From Siphonodentalium dalli (lineage: Eukaryota; Mollusca; Scaphopoda; Gadilida; Siphonodentaliidae): a stretch of 64,000 nt of DNA. The translations under genes were made by a program, and so were the position numbers. Positions 12,960 through 24,186 of this stretch are shown piece after piece. The DNA is taken from positions 185,196,796 through 185,260,795 of the forward strand of contig CP136068.1 of the NCBI GenBank assembly GCA_032622095.1. The letters are read 5' to 3'. Each line of letters begins with the position of its first letter. Position 1 is the first letter of the stretch. Below the pieces are notes generated by a model, which made no database searches, was not told the DNA's origin, and was given only the letters and a program-made list of their open reading frames with translations.

Positions 12960-14044
12960 GTACACGGGGGTGTACCAGTTATGGTCATATATCCATGTTC
13001 TGTTTGCGACGGTGAAGCCGAAGGTAGGGGAACAATTTGATTTATATTTTTAATGTTGATATATACTAACGGAAAGTTGCTAATGCAGTTTAGATAATTA
13101 CTGTTTGTTTCTCCGTTATTCGCGAATTTATAGTTATGATGTTTGGTATTATCTGATTATTCGCATAGTACAGCATGACACCAAATATCTTTTTGTACGA
13201 ATGATTTTGAGCAAGTCGAATATTGATTGGACAAGCTAACTAACGGAATTGCATGTTCGAGCAATCATAACCTATTTTCTCAGTCTGGAAATTCCAACAT
13301 TCGAATAGTCTATGAAATTATTTGTGAAATCCAATTGTTTGAAATGTTGCCAACATGTCAGCCATTTAATTTTAAATTGTCCAATAATCCATAACGATAC
13401 GTATATCGGCCAATAAAGCGAATGCGATTAACTATTTGTCTATACCATAATAATATATCAATGTTTTTTTAATTTGCTCACATTACCAGTCGATGCGCTG
13501 AATTATTCCTGTAAAACAGTTTATGGTTACAACACGTGTTGCGGTACGGGTAGCTATATAGATTCCAGTAACCGTATCGAACGGAGCAAGGAATATTTAT
13601 TTCTGAACTACATATTTACTCTCCAGTATAGCCAACTAAATTTTGTATTGACGACTGGCATGCCGATATCAATAACTCGAAACTATACGAAATATATTGA
13701 CCGAGTGCAATAAATTCCATTTAAAGTCGAGATTTAGCTAGCGAGGCTCGAATCGAATTTAGTGGACGAGGTTAATAAATTGCGTATTGAATTGCGACGA
13801 ATTTGAGATCCATCTTTATCACTTAATCACATTGTAGCTTGGCGAAACGACCCAAAGACGGCTGGGGTTAAACAATTCATAATTATTTCTTTATCACAAC
13901 CAAAGAGGAAGTAAAGACATGTGCATTAAAGAAAAAATAACTCAACTCAACTCATTCAATTATGCAATATCATTATTATATTCCAATTAGCACATGACAG
14001 TTACATATATGATGGTTGTTACGGCGCATTATGTTCAGTTCAAC
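12960..14044. other. No gene recognised
   Basis: AT-rich sequence. The 79-codon ORF at 13474-13713 has no recognisable domain. Confidence 0.4.
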
Positions 14045-14073
14045 GTGTGTGTGTGTGTGTGTGGGGGGGGGGG
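14045..14073 (+). repeat. (GT)n followed by a G run
   Basis: About nine GT repeats run directly into a ten-base G homopolymer. Confidence 0.95.
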
Positions 14074-14104
14074 TGCTTAGAAAACAATATTTGTTCCACG
14101 CCAA

Positions 14105-15235
14105 CATTCGGGTTTAGGGGTTAACAGTGCCGTGTCCGCTCGAGCTATTCATAGCGAATTCGGCAGCAGCGTATGGGTTAATTTATTCACTTCCGCTGCA
14201 GCTAGCGACTTGTCCGATCGCCCATGGATGCATATGGTTATTCACTTCATGATATAATGTCCATTTCCGTGGTCAGGCAGTCAGGGGAGGTGCGGTCGGA
14301 GCCTTATCGGATTTCCCGTACCTGGCGGAAACGGCCGCAAGTCAGGGGTTAACAGTACCGTGTCCGCTCTAGCTATCGACTTGGGGATTGGAACTTTGGT
14401 ACATTCGGGTCCATTCTACACGATAGTGCAAACCCCATCTCGCTCGGACCCCTAGGGGCGGTCCGGTCGGCGGGTGTTAATTTCGGCGTTTTTGCGTACA
14501 TTTATAGCGAATTCGGCATCAGCGTATGGGTTAATTTATTCACTTCCGCTGCAGCTAGCGACTTGTCAGATCGCCCATGGATGCATATGGGTATTCACTT
14601 CATGATATAATTTTCATTTCCTTGGTCAGGCAGTCAGGGGAGGTGCGGTCGGCGCCTTATCGGATTTCCCGTACCTGGCGGAAACGGCCGCAAGTCAGGG
14701 GTTAACAGTGCCGTGTCCGTTCGAGCTATCGACTTGGGGATTGGAACTTTGGTACATTCGGGTCCATTCTACACGGTAGTGCAGACACCATCTCGCTCGG
14801 ACCCATAGGGGCGGTCCGGTCGGCGGGTGTTAATTTCGGCGATTTTGCGTACATTTATAGCGAATTCGGCAGCAGCGTATGGGTTAATTTATTCACTTCC
14901 GCTGCAGCTAGCGACATATCCGATCGCCCATGGATGCATATGGTTAATCACCTCATGATATAATGTCCATTTCCGTGGTCAGGCAGTCAGTGGAGGTGCG
15001 GTCGGTGCCTTTTTGAATTTCCCTTACCTGGCGGAAACGGCCGCAAGTTAGGGGTTAACAGTGCCGTGTCCGCCCGAGCTGTCGACTTGGGGGATTGGAA
15101 CTTTGGTACATTCAGGTCCATTGTACACGATAGTGCAAACCCCATCGCGCTCGGACCCATGGGGGCGGTCCGGTCGGGTGCGGTCGGGTCCGGTCGGGTG
15201 CGGTCGGGTTTTAGTAGGACCCGCACAATCTATCA
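14105..15235 (+). repeat. 353-bp tandem repeat, about three copies
   Basis: The marker CGGCAKCAGCGTATGGGTTA recurs at 14161, 14514 and 14867, exactly 353 bp apart each time. Copies differ by scattered substitutions. The last copy ends in short GGTCGGGTGC repeats (15165-15210). The unit is GC-richer than its surroundings. A single inverted copy lies at 7494-7882. ORFs here are shadows of the repeat. Confidence 0.9.
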
Positions 15236-15567
15236 TTGGCGAGAGGTAATACCGGTATGATTTTTTTGTATAACAAATTTCCGCAAATGTAAATGTTACA
15301 GATTTAAATAAAATATTGGACCTAGGAATTATATTGTAAACAGTATACACTAAACCTATTTGCACTAAGACCTATGGAAAACATTTACACCAGTGTAACC
15401 CGTAAAGATTGAGAGATAACATCAAGACCCTGATTAGATATAGTCTCGTGGAAAGGTGCACGTGTCCGACACCTGAGAGATAATATCAAGACATGATCTC
15501 GTGAAGTCTCGCGTGTTCTGTGTAGCATGCACGCCAGGTTTTCGTTGCTTTTACAAGAGTTAAGATC

Positions 15568-15744
15568 ATGAAGATGTTGTTCCCAATTATTCTGGCCTCT
15601 GGATTTTATAGCATGTCATACGTTGAAGCCTCGAATCAGAAACCTTGTTGCTGGTCCCCTCAATATGAGGCACGCATGGTACATATGAATCATGTATACA
15701 GGCCATCGAAAAGGAACAGCACATTGGTCCCGCACGAGCACCAT
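15568..15744 (+). CDS. Candidate first coding exon of a secreted protein
   Basis: The exon encodes 59 residues and ends at CAT|GTATGT, a good splice donor in phase 0; without splicing the frame stops 11 codons later. Residues 1 to about 22 form a plausible signal peptide (MKMLFPIILASGFYSMSYVE, then AS). The mature part starts NQKPCCWSPQYEAR, with a CC-x2-P pattern near the N-terminus followed by aromatic and basic residues. That pattern recalls ependymin-related secreted proteins, but the match is too short to assign. The start could also be Met3. No downstream exon was recognised, so the gene may continue beyond the repeats, be on a different scale, or be a relic. Confidence 0.5.
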
Positions 15745-16139
15745 GTATGTATAAATCTCCTTTTAATTTCTGGATGACTGCTACACGCACATTTTCCCCC
15801 CAAAGTTTCTTGATATTTCAAAATTGATTTTCTCAAAATCTGTCTAGAATTTCTTTTTGAAATTGGATACAAGCGATTATTTTGACACAATATTTAAGCA
15901 TCATGAACTCGTTAGAAGTTATAACCCCATTTACTGCACTTTTATTGCATGCATAATATTAAAAATAACATTTTATATATATCTTTATATATTCAAGGTG
16001 TCATATCGGAAGATAATGAGATGAAACTTATTTTTTCTTGATTAACGAAATTTCATTATTAAGAAAGACAGCCACCCGTAGGACTATGGTGACATCGGTT
16101 ACTTATTCCCAGTTCCTTATTCCGAAATATCAAGTTTGA

Positions 16140-16650
16140 AAAGCCAAACACCACACAGCTCAACTTGAGCCGTGTGGGCTCCACAGGCTGTGGCATGACC
16201 CATTACTGCATTAGTGTGTTCGTGGTGCGGCTCACACCAAGTTACCACATAAAAGCCGAAAACCCTTTATCCCGTGCGGCCGCCACCGGATGCGGCAAAA
16301 GTGGCACCCATTAGCGTGTTCGTGGTTGTGGGCCGATTTTGACAATCTAAACGGTGCAGCGGGGTGGCGCACCCCGAATTATCCCACACGAGACGAAAAC
16401 CGCACCCATTAGCCGCCGCGTTTCCGTTGACAAAATAAACGGTGCGGTGGGGTGGCTCACTCCGGTATAATCGAAAAGCCGAATATCACACCGCTATATC
16501 CTGTGCGACCACCACGGGAGGCGGACAAAGTGGCACCTGTTAGCGTTTTTTCGGTTGTGTGACGATTTTGACAAAATAAAAGGTGTGGCCCACCCCAATA
16601 TATCATAGAGAAGCCGAAATCCGCACCCGTCTAGTCCGTGCATAAATATA
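16140..16650 (+). repeat. Degenerate about 220-bp tandem repeat
   Basis: Two diverged blocks share the order TATCCYGTGCG, GGCACCYRTTAGCG, CGATTTTGACAA and CTAAACGGTG-like motifs, starting at about 16255 and 16477, with partial copies on either side. The region is GC-rich compared with its flanks. It is followed by a G-rich run (16679-16698). Confidence 0.55.
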
Positions 16651-17155
16651 ATTGCGCCACTCTACAGAGGCCACGCCGGTGGGGGTGGGGGGGGGGGTCC
16701 GGTGAGGGATTGCAAAGGAAAGGGGCGGGCGTGGAATTTGGCCCTGTATGTAATGTAGGTAGGAGACAGAAGCACTATCAAATTATCATGGTTTTTTGGA
16801 CGGAAGTGACGTTTTGCTTAGTGGTTTTTTTTTTTTATAATTTACATGCGTATTATCATGTTCATATATAGATATCTTGCATTCACTACTGTTGGACGAG
16901 ACCGAATTTACTCCTAGATAACCGGCAGGCTTGTAGACTATTGGTTTTTAGAATTATACAATGTTTTATTTGTGTGATTGATAATCATGACAGGGATGCG
17001 CCGGTTCTTGTCTGGTTGGCATACTGAACTATAAATTTGTAATTTGGGTTTTGAAGCTGCATAACTTTTTTCAATTTCGGAAAATACATAAATTCCAGTA
17101 TAAACCTGCAAGGAAATGTCAATCAACTTCAAATATAAGTAGTAATAAAACGGTG

Positions 17156-17494
17156 TTATTTAATTTCATTGATCTTAAGCCCCTTCGTGATGTAAATTGA
17201 CAGTTTCTTCATTGTATTCTCGTTAGTGTCATTGAGAAGGTCATAAAACGCTTCATGGGAGCCAGTTTTCCACATAACTTCAGGTATGTATCGGGTTCTT
17301 AGCTCATGCAGTTTAGTGGAGTTCATTATAAAATGAAATTCGTCTCTGTGTTCATGTTTACAAGCAAGGCATAATCCACAATCGGCTTTTATTGTGCTTA
17401 ACTTTTTCTTCTTTTTCCATTTTCTCACCTCAATGGCCAATCTGTGGTTAGCAGTTCTTAATTTCTGTATGCTAATATAAATATTAAAGGGCAT
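17156..17494 (-). pseudogene. Non-LTR retrotransposon C-terminal remnant
   Basis: The 112-codon ORF has the pattern seen at the extreme C-terminus of many invertebrate LINE-type reverse transcriptases: an NHRLAIE motif, a basic stretch, a CGLC pair, a DEFHF motif, then LRTRYIP and a final LLND...LSIYI segment. A cysteine normally present after the HF motif appears replaced. There is no reverse transcriptase domain upstream (higher coordinates), so only the 3' tail survives. An acceptor-like CAG near the N-terminal end leaves open that it was captured as an exon. Confidence 0.55.
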
Positions 17495-18676
17495 AAGTTA
17501 GATGTTTGGGGCTATAGGCTGAGTTTGGTGTAAACAATATTTATTCCGAATACAAAACAAGATGAATATTTCACCAAAATGCTAATGGGTAACTATGGGT
17601 GATTGGAATGGGATGAGACAACAAGCCTATTGTGGTGTTTTTGTAAGTCCTCTCCCAGATCGCTAAAATTTCCCGAACGACATATATATAAGGCCGTTCG
17701 GGCGAGTCAGGCGGGAATTTTTGGTGGTTTGTTACTTTAGATAACTCAGTGGTGAATTTAATATAGATCACACTCAACAACAGATAGCAAGATATAAGAT
17801 AAGAAGTGGGGTGGGGTAAGATTTTGGGAATTGAAGACAACCAATGAGACGAAAGGAGAGTAGTTAGATTTAAGAAAGTTTAGAAAGAGAGGATGGTCAG
17901 TGGGGGGGGGGGGGGCATTGCCATACGGCTGTTGAATTATGTGGCAATTGTGTATTATTAGGCGTACATAGAGTACATGACTACATGCGTTAGCTGTGCG
18001 GTAAGGCATTCTGAATCCTGGCGTTATATATGGCTTTAAAAATTACTCAATTGCAGAAAACATGTGACATACGTTAATAAAATCGTTTTGTACTAATTAT
18101 GTATCTTTGTGTGGCCTGGAAAATACTATGCTTTTCCCAAAAGGAAATTTCGGGTGAACCTTCGAGTTGGGTTCTTTCTGATAATATTATGTTTGGTAGA
18201 GAAGATATTAGTTCCAATCTTGAGGCCTGGTATAAATGGCATTCTAACATGGCTGAGTTTGTGAGCTAACCTTAACAGGGAGGCGATTTGGGCATCCTCT
18301 TCAAGTGGAATGTATACATCGATAATCGAACCTGGTGCATCTCAAATCATAGTAAAGTCAGACACCTTTTGGAATAAGCGACCTAGTATCATGTTCCTAG
18401 TCGTGTCGGACACTACATAACACCTATGGGTTAGTTAAACTTCATCTTGAAACATATTGATTGTTGAGTCTATATTTTCCAAAAAACACAGAGAGATTTA
18501 CCATTGACCAAGTTGAGCCTTTTTGTTTCCTCATCTGTTTCGGGTTGAACTGTAGTGCATCATAAACTATTGTGTGTATTACTGTCTGTATTACCCACTG
18601 TCGAATAATGAGTGGTATCTATTTTATCCTATGTTAACTAAGCATGAACTGCATGGGACTTCCAACAATATTTACA
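17495..18676. other. No gene recognised
   Basis: Contains a short hairpin, CCCGAACG...CGTTCGGG (17672-17702), and a G run at about 17901-17915. The minus-strand ORFs at 17571-18009 have no domains. Confidence 0.4.
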
Positions 18677-18680
18677 TTAA

Positions 18681-19628
18681 GGACTTTGCTAACCCAATTT
18701 TCCGCAAATTTTATGGAGTCAAAATAAAGGTTTATGCTCACTTTTATTAGTGATCACAGTAACCAAACCCATGAATACAACATTTTAAGAGTATACGTCA
18801 TGGTGGAGCATGTTAGAAATACTAAATGTGAACTTTATAGACTATTTAAAAATATGTTTTTCGAACCCAAATCCAACAAACACAAAGTCCGTATCTAAGA
18901 AAAAAATATGGGAATGTGTGCTGAACACTGTGAAGAATGATGAACAATAAAAATATATTCATATTTACCAAGCATTCTTTGAAAAATATATTCAGAACCA
19001 CTTGTTTGCAAATGGTAGATTAACTTTCTCAGTAATGCTGTCCAGAAGATGACACTTGATGGGTGGATTATGGGTCACCTTGTACCCTGTCTTGCTGGGA
19101 TTGTCATCAGCCTGTGTGTCAGTCTGTGGCCACTGGACCATAAGGGATTAGTCCATGATTGCTGACCTAATTAGTGGTTACAGGGTGGTCTGCTAAATTG
19201 AAGCTTAAGAAATTATTTTGTCAACTCACCACTGTCAATAGTTAACCAATCGCTGCCAGCTCTCAGTTAGCCATGTTGGGGAAATAATTCTGGCATTTGT
19301 TAACAACTGGTTCTATGTAATGTTTTCAAAGAACACTTGGTAAATATTAATATAGTTTTATTGTTCATCATTCTTCACAGTATTCACTACACATTTCCAT
19401 ATCTTTTTCTTAGAAATTGATTTTGTTTTTGTTGGATTTGGGTTCGAAAAAAATATTTAAAAAAAACTCTATAAAGTTCACATTTTGTATTTCTGAGATA
19501 ATCACCACTAATTATACTGTTAAAATGGTGCATCCATGGGTTTGGTTGCCGTGATTACCAATAAAAGTGAGCACAATCCATTATTTTGACTCCATCAAAT
19601 TTGGGTTGAAATTGGGTTAGCAAAGTCC
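18681..19628. mobile_element. 948-bp TTAA-flanked element with about 310-bp inverted arms
   Basis: The left end GGACTTTGCTAACCCAATTT and right end GGGTTAGCAAAGTCC are inverted, and TTAA borders both (18677-18680 and 19629-19632). Inverted similarity continues inward for about 300 bp on each side (for example AGAATGATGAACAATAAAA on the left against TTTTATTGTTCATCATTCTT on the right). The core of about 320 bp (19000-19320) is unique here and non-coding. It is the third TTAA family in the window. Confidence 0.7.
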
Positions 19629-19703
19629 TTAAATGTCCTGTCATTTGTCGAGTTGTTAAAGAGGGACATTTCGTTTTAGTTCCTGGCATTCGATCGCGTG
19701 CCA

Positions 19704-20484
19704 TGATGCGGGTAGGACAAACTGATGCCGTTACGAAAAAGTACAGTTATTTTTTCTAAAGTTGTAATTTTCGCGGTGTTTGGCTAATCCGAGCGAGTTG
19801 AGAAAAAACAACTTGAAACATTCAAGAACATATATATTATTTTAATAATGCCTATGCTTGTGTTTCTAAAACGCGATAACCATCTTGATTATAGTCTATT
19901 TTCTACAACTAATATAACCAGTATTAAACATACTTCGCAGTAAATATGTTTTTGAATGTTTGATGTACATAATGGCTTTTCCTGTATACATGTATGTTCA
20001 GATTAGCATAACACCGCGAGAAAGACAAATAACAAAAAATATAACGGTACTTTTTGTTAACCCTTTACCCAACAGAACGGTCCTGTGCCAATGCATTCTC
20101 TTATATATGCGAGTCGACCATAGGTCGCCTCGCATATATAAGAGAATGCATTGGCTTAACACATTAAAAATTATAAAATTGTTAAAGAATGTAAGAAAAA
20201 ATGGTAAAAAGTGTTAAAAAAAGATAGTTTTTTAGGCCAATGCATTCTCTTATATATGCGAGGCGACCTATGGTCGACTCGCATATATAAGAGCATGCAT
20301 TGGCATAGGGCATAACTGTAACCATCACAATGTGGTCAATGAGCCGGTTCCAATGATATACATATTTGTATGGTTTTATTGAGACAGACCCAAGATAATT
20401 TAGGCTGTTGCAGCTTTATTTGGCCGTTTTTTGCCGGTTTGTTGGGTAAAGGGTTAACAGCATCAGTTTGCCCTAACAACATCA
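19704..20484. repeat. Inverted repeat whose right arm is split by a MITE
   Basis: The left arm (19704-19750) reads AAACTGATGCCG then TTAC then GAAAAAGTACAGTTAT. The right arm is its inverse but is interrupted: 20041-20060 and 20454-20484 join across the 393-bp MITE at a TTAA. The left arm therefore approximates the unoccupied site. Similarity probably continues a little outward with indels. Confidence 0.65.
20061..20453. mobile_element. piggyBac-type MITE carrying two long palindromes, copy 1
   Basis: The ends are CCCTTTACCCAACA and TGTTGGGTAAAGGG, flanked by TTAA at 20057-20060 and 20454-20457. CCC-starting ends with a TTAA duplication fit piggyBac-type transposition. Inside are two about 66-bp near-perfect palindromes in inverted order (20088-20155 and 20237-20304), each with arms CCAATGCATTCTCTTATATA and so on, separated by an AT-rich core. 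The ORF at 19960-20217 reads through the palindrome and is not a gene. Confidence 0.8.
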
Positions 20485-20884
20485 CAGTAATTCACCAGGA
20501 CTCAACCGCATCATAGCACATTAGCAGGACCACTCGACCTGGGTGTGTCCCGTGTGATTTGAGAACAATTTCTATTGAAAGAACGGAGTGGCACGAGTTT
20601 TTCATGCGACTCAGCACAATTTGATTTGAGTGATGTTTGCGATCCGTGTTTTTGTCCATGTGCGTTAGACAATCGGCAAACCTCGGTGATTTCCGTACGC
20701 AAATTTCTGCAAAGAACGATAATCCGAGAAGTTGCGATGGTGCGTTAGATAAAACAAGAAAACTAAGATGCATGCATCAGGTCGGCCGTGAACTATCTAC
20801 CATCGAATTGTTTGTAGCTATCGATTATACATTTTGGAACACCTGTCTGTATGTATGTGTGTATGCATGAATGCATGTCTGTAT

Positions 20885-21202
20885 GTGTTATAGACTCTAA
20901 CACTGCTCGACTGATCCGACTCGGATTTGGTATTTAACGTGTCAACTTGACCTCGCTCATGTTTCTGGACCTTGACCGATCCGACTAAAAATTTGTGTGT
21001 AGGACTACTTCGATCCCGTGAGCAATATGGACGGGTCCAATTTCACGTGGGACCATGTTCTCGAACGTGTTGATATAGGCATGTTTCTGGACCAATTGAA
21101 CAATAGTTTGGCCAGACGCTGTATATACTGGGTACTGTCCAGATGGAGGCGATCACAAAAAAATCCCTAAATAGCCCGAACGAAGTCGAGTACATAAGCT
21201 AG
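20885..21202 (+). mobile_element. Possible Helitron-type non-autonomous element end, copy 1
   Basis: The segment ends CGAACGAAGTCGAGTACATA then AGCTAG|T. A CTAG just before a T, preceded by a CGAAGTCG motif, resembles 3' ends of invertebrate Helitrons. The 5' border is not defined, and the hairpin is weak, so the class is tentative. Confidence 0.35.
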
Positions 21203-21631
21203 TTTAATATATATTTTGGACATTTGTCTGTCTGTTTGTCTGTTAGCTATGGCCGGGAAAACTGCCGGACAGATTTGACGAAATTTGATACCTAGGGGAA
21301 ATTATTTCCAGGGAGTATTTTGGACGGGTCAAATCTTGATCCCGACCTGACTTTGACATTCAAAAAGATCAATTCAAGGTCAAATCTGGTAAAACGGAAG
21401 TATTTCAACGAAATTTAATACCTACTGTCACTTTTGTCCCCGGAGTGTTTCGGGTCGGGCGGATTTCGACGGGTACTTTTGTCGTGACTTTTGTCCGGGG
21501 AGTGTTTTGGGCGGGTCAAATCGTGACCCGACATGATGTTCACCTTTAAAATGGTCAATTCAAGGTTAAATCGCGCAATTCTCCGAAAATCAGAGGGGAA
21601 CACCCCGGACGAAGTCGGGTCCACCAGCTAC
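21203..21631 (+). mobile_element. Possible Helitron-type element, copy 2
   Basis: The 3' part reads CCCCGGACGAAGTCGGGT followed by CCACCAGCTAC, giving a short CCC/GGG hairpin close to the end. Its body contains repeated modules AAATTTRATACCTA and GGGAGTRTTTYGGRCGGGTC. It is related to the neighbouring copy ending at 21202. The minus-strand ORF at 21415-21624 is a shadow. Confidence 0.4.
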
Positions 21632-21879
21632 TATTATATATTTCTAGATTTAGATACAAACTAAATACCTGTATATTGTACAAAGAAATGTTTGACAAAT
21701 ATATCTGTATCAATATTACCATACGGGTCATTAAAATAAATACGACGAAACAAATTTTGAGGGGTGCATGTATCAGGTAAATTTTTATATTTCAAATGAA
21801 GACAGGAATGCGGAAAGTTGAAGTACCTACGTAATACTGGCTATCCGAATGAAGAGATATACATGTATATATAAACCAA

Positions 21880-22410
21880 AAATAGAAGATGACTGCTGGC
21901 GACAATGTTTTCCAAAAAAATTCGATAGCTCCCATCTAGTTGTCAGCCCGAAGATCAATATGAAGTTTGGTGACTATCAGATGAGGGATATGTCTGTACA
22001 GTTGCTAAACAATTCAGTCATGCAAAAGAGGATCAAACAGTAAGATACCAAATTGCTGCCTGTGGTAATGTTTTTTAACGAAATTCGGGAAAATTAGATT
22101 ACTCTCACCCTGGTTATCCAGAAGATCATTGTGGAATCTGGTGACGATCGGACAAGGGGTGTCGTCAGTAGGATCAACCAAATTATTTAGCCATAACAAT
22201 AGTAAAATTCAAGTTCACCGCTGGCAGTGATGTCTTCACAAGGACAGTTTGAGAACAAAATATGGCTCACATCTAGCGGTGACCCAAAATATCCACATGA
22301 GAAAAAGTTCTCCAATAAAAGCTGGCTGCATGGTGCGCCAATTGATTCAAATTCGAAATTTAGCAGGGTGTACTGCTTGTGGCCATGTTTTCCCCGCAAA
22401 TTTGATAGAC
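21880..22410 (+). repeat. Diverged about 165-bp tandem repeat
   Basis: Three to four loosely similar blocks each begin with GCTGGCRRYRATGT or GTGGCCATGTTTTCC-like sequence and continue with AAATTCGATAG and GATCAATATGAAGTTTGGTG motifs. A related single block lies at 22975-23160. Divergence is high, so unit borders are approximate. Confidence 0.45.
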
Positions 22411-22974
22411 TGATGGACAAAACCACTGAATCCGTTGAATCAATATACATGTATACATGGATTAATGTATATGCATTGTTATACACAGTACTGGTATATA
22501 AAGGTACTGAAAATAACAATATTACTAGTATACACAAAATAAACCATATATCATGGCTATGGGTTCTAATATCCGAATATGACAGCTGAGAACTTGCTGT
22601 GAATTGAAGAGTGGTGGTGTCTCAAATATATCTAACCCTCCACGTTCGAAACATGCCATTAAATGTCCTAAGTATAATCTAGCTTGAGGACAGAAGTTAT
22701 CCATAAAACCCCCCTTAATTCAACCAGGTCCTCGCGCGATGTATGGTCGATCACATGATGATCTAGGGGGATTAGAATTGTTGTATAAAAACAGCACTGC
22801 ATGTAAATATAAAATAAAATAGTGCTACATCTTATTACAGATTATTGCCATATATAATCAGTGACTATACAGACAGTCTGACAAAATAAAATTTCAGTGA
22901 CACTCTATCCGAAGAGGGGAATAATTCCATCTGTTACAGTCAATGGAGCAATTATGAATCTGGAAAGGTGAAAT
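22411..22974. other. No gene recognised
   Basis: Overlapping ORFs at 22187-22589 occur on both strands and neither has a recognisable domain. Nothing else stands out. Confidence 0.4.
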
Positions 22975-23160
22975 TTCTAAGTAATACTAGATATCGACAT
23001 GACGCGATAACATATAACGTAAATGCAATATGGCCGCTGGCGACCATTTTATCCTATAAAATAAAAAAAATATTTGATAGCTCTCATCTGATAGATCAAT
23101 ATCAAGATAAATATGAAGTTTGGTGATGATCGGATGAGTGAAATGGACTGTGCTAAACGG
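22975..23160 (+). repeat. Dispersed copy of the 165-bp repeat
   Basis: Shares ATATGGCCGCTGGCGACCAT, ATTTGATAGCTCTCATCT and ATGAAGTTTGGTGATGATCG with the block that starts at about 21880. Confidence 0.45.
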
Positions 23161-23170
23161 TTTAGTAATG

Positions 23171-23487
23171 CTTAAAAAGATTCTTACCTTAATATTTTTA
23201 TGTTCACTTTGTAAACTTCACTGAGTCATCTTTGTCATGTATTGAGTTTGATATCTTTTATTAACAGTTTATAAATCATGTATGTCTCATGTTTGTTATT
23301 TTAATTTATGTGTTTATTATCATTAAATAAAGTTGCATTCCTTAAAAAGATTCTTACCTCAATGTTTTTATGTTCACTTTATAAACTCCACTGAGTCATC
23401 TTTGTCGTCTATTGAATTTGATATCTTTTGTTAACAGTTTATAAATTATGTATGTCTCGTGTTCGTTATTATATTATATACACTTTA
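23171..23487 (+). repeat. 170-bp tandem duplication
   Basis: CTTAAAAAGATTCTTACC begins at 23171 and again at 23341. The copies are about 90 percent alike by eye and the second is cut short. The end of the first copy contains AATAAAG, a possible poly(A) signal, so a 3' UTR-derived sequence is possible. Confidence 0.85.
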
Positions 23488-24186
23488 TAGTGTGTTTCAG
23501 AACGAAAAAAAAATGAATAAAATCAACAAATTTGTAAATTTAAAAACAATTCAAACGTTGTTGTATTCCATGTCCCAGCCCGGACATATACACCAAATTT
23601 AAATAATATTCATTGAGAGACAACGGACCAAACGCCATATATCACCCCGTATACATCTTTTATTCCGAGCTGGCCTTTTGTTCCGAGTTGGCACACGTCG
23701 ATGGGGCGAGTTAGCCCTGGGGCGAGTACGCCGATTCCGACACCTTCTCTATTTGCAGCAGGTATACGTTTACGCTGATTTACGAGTAATTTAATTTACA
23801 AAGTTCCCCAATTGGTATCGTAAATAGAGCGACCTTATTTGACAGAGAATGCCTCTGTTATTGGTTATCAAGTTGCTATACATTAAAAACGACAAATTCA
23901 CATGCTCGTTCAAGCGCAGTAGTCTATTTTCCCCATGTTAAAGGACATCCACAAATACTAAATAACGCTAACCTACTGCGAATGTTTGACACGACAACTG
24001 TTAACATATTTGGGCTCAATTCATCTGACGCGGTATTATTCCTCAAAATAAACAACAAAACCATCGTTACTTGGAAATGTAGTTTGGGCTAACATTTACA
24101 TAAATCCTCCACAGTATTTATCCGACACACACGTCAGATGAATAACAGACATGAAGTAAACGGCCAAATTGGCCGAAATAACAGAG
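23488..24186. other. No gene recognised
   Basis: AT-rich to mixed composition with no repeat or supported ORF. Confidence 0.4.

Noticed and set aside
15066-15365. ORFs with GSGRVRSG or DRTRPD patterns
   Set aside because: They are translations of the short GGTCGGGTGC tandem repeat at the end of the 353-bp array.
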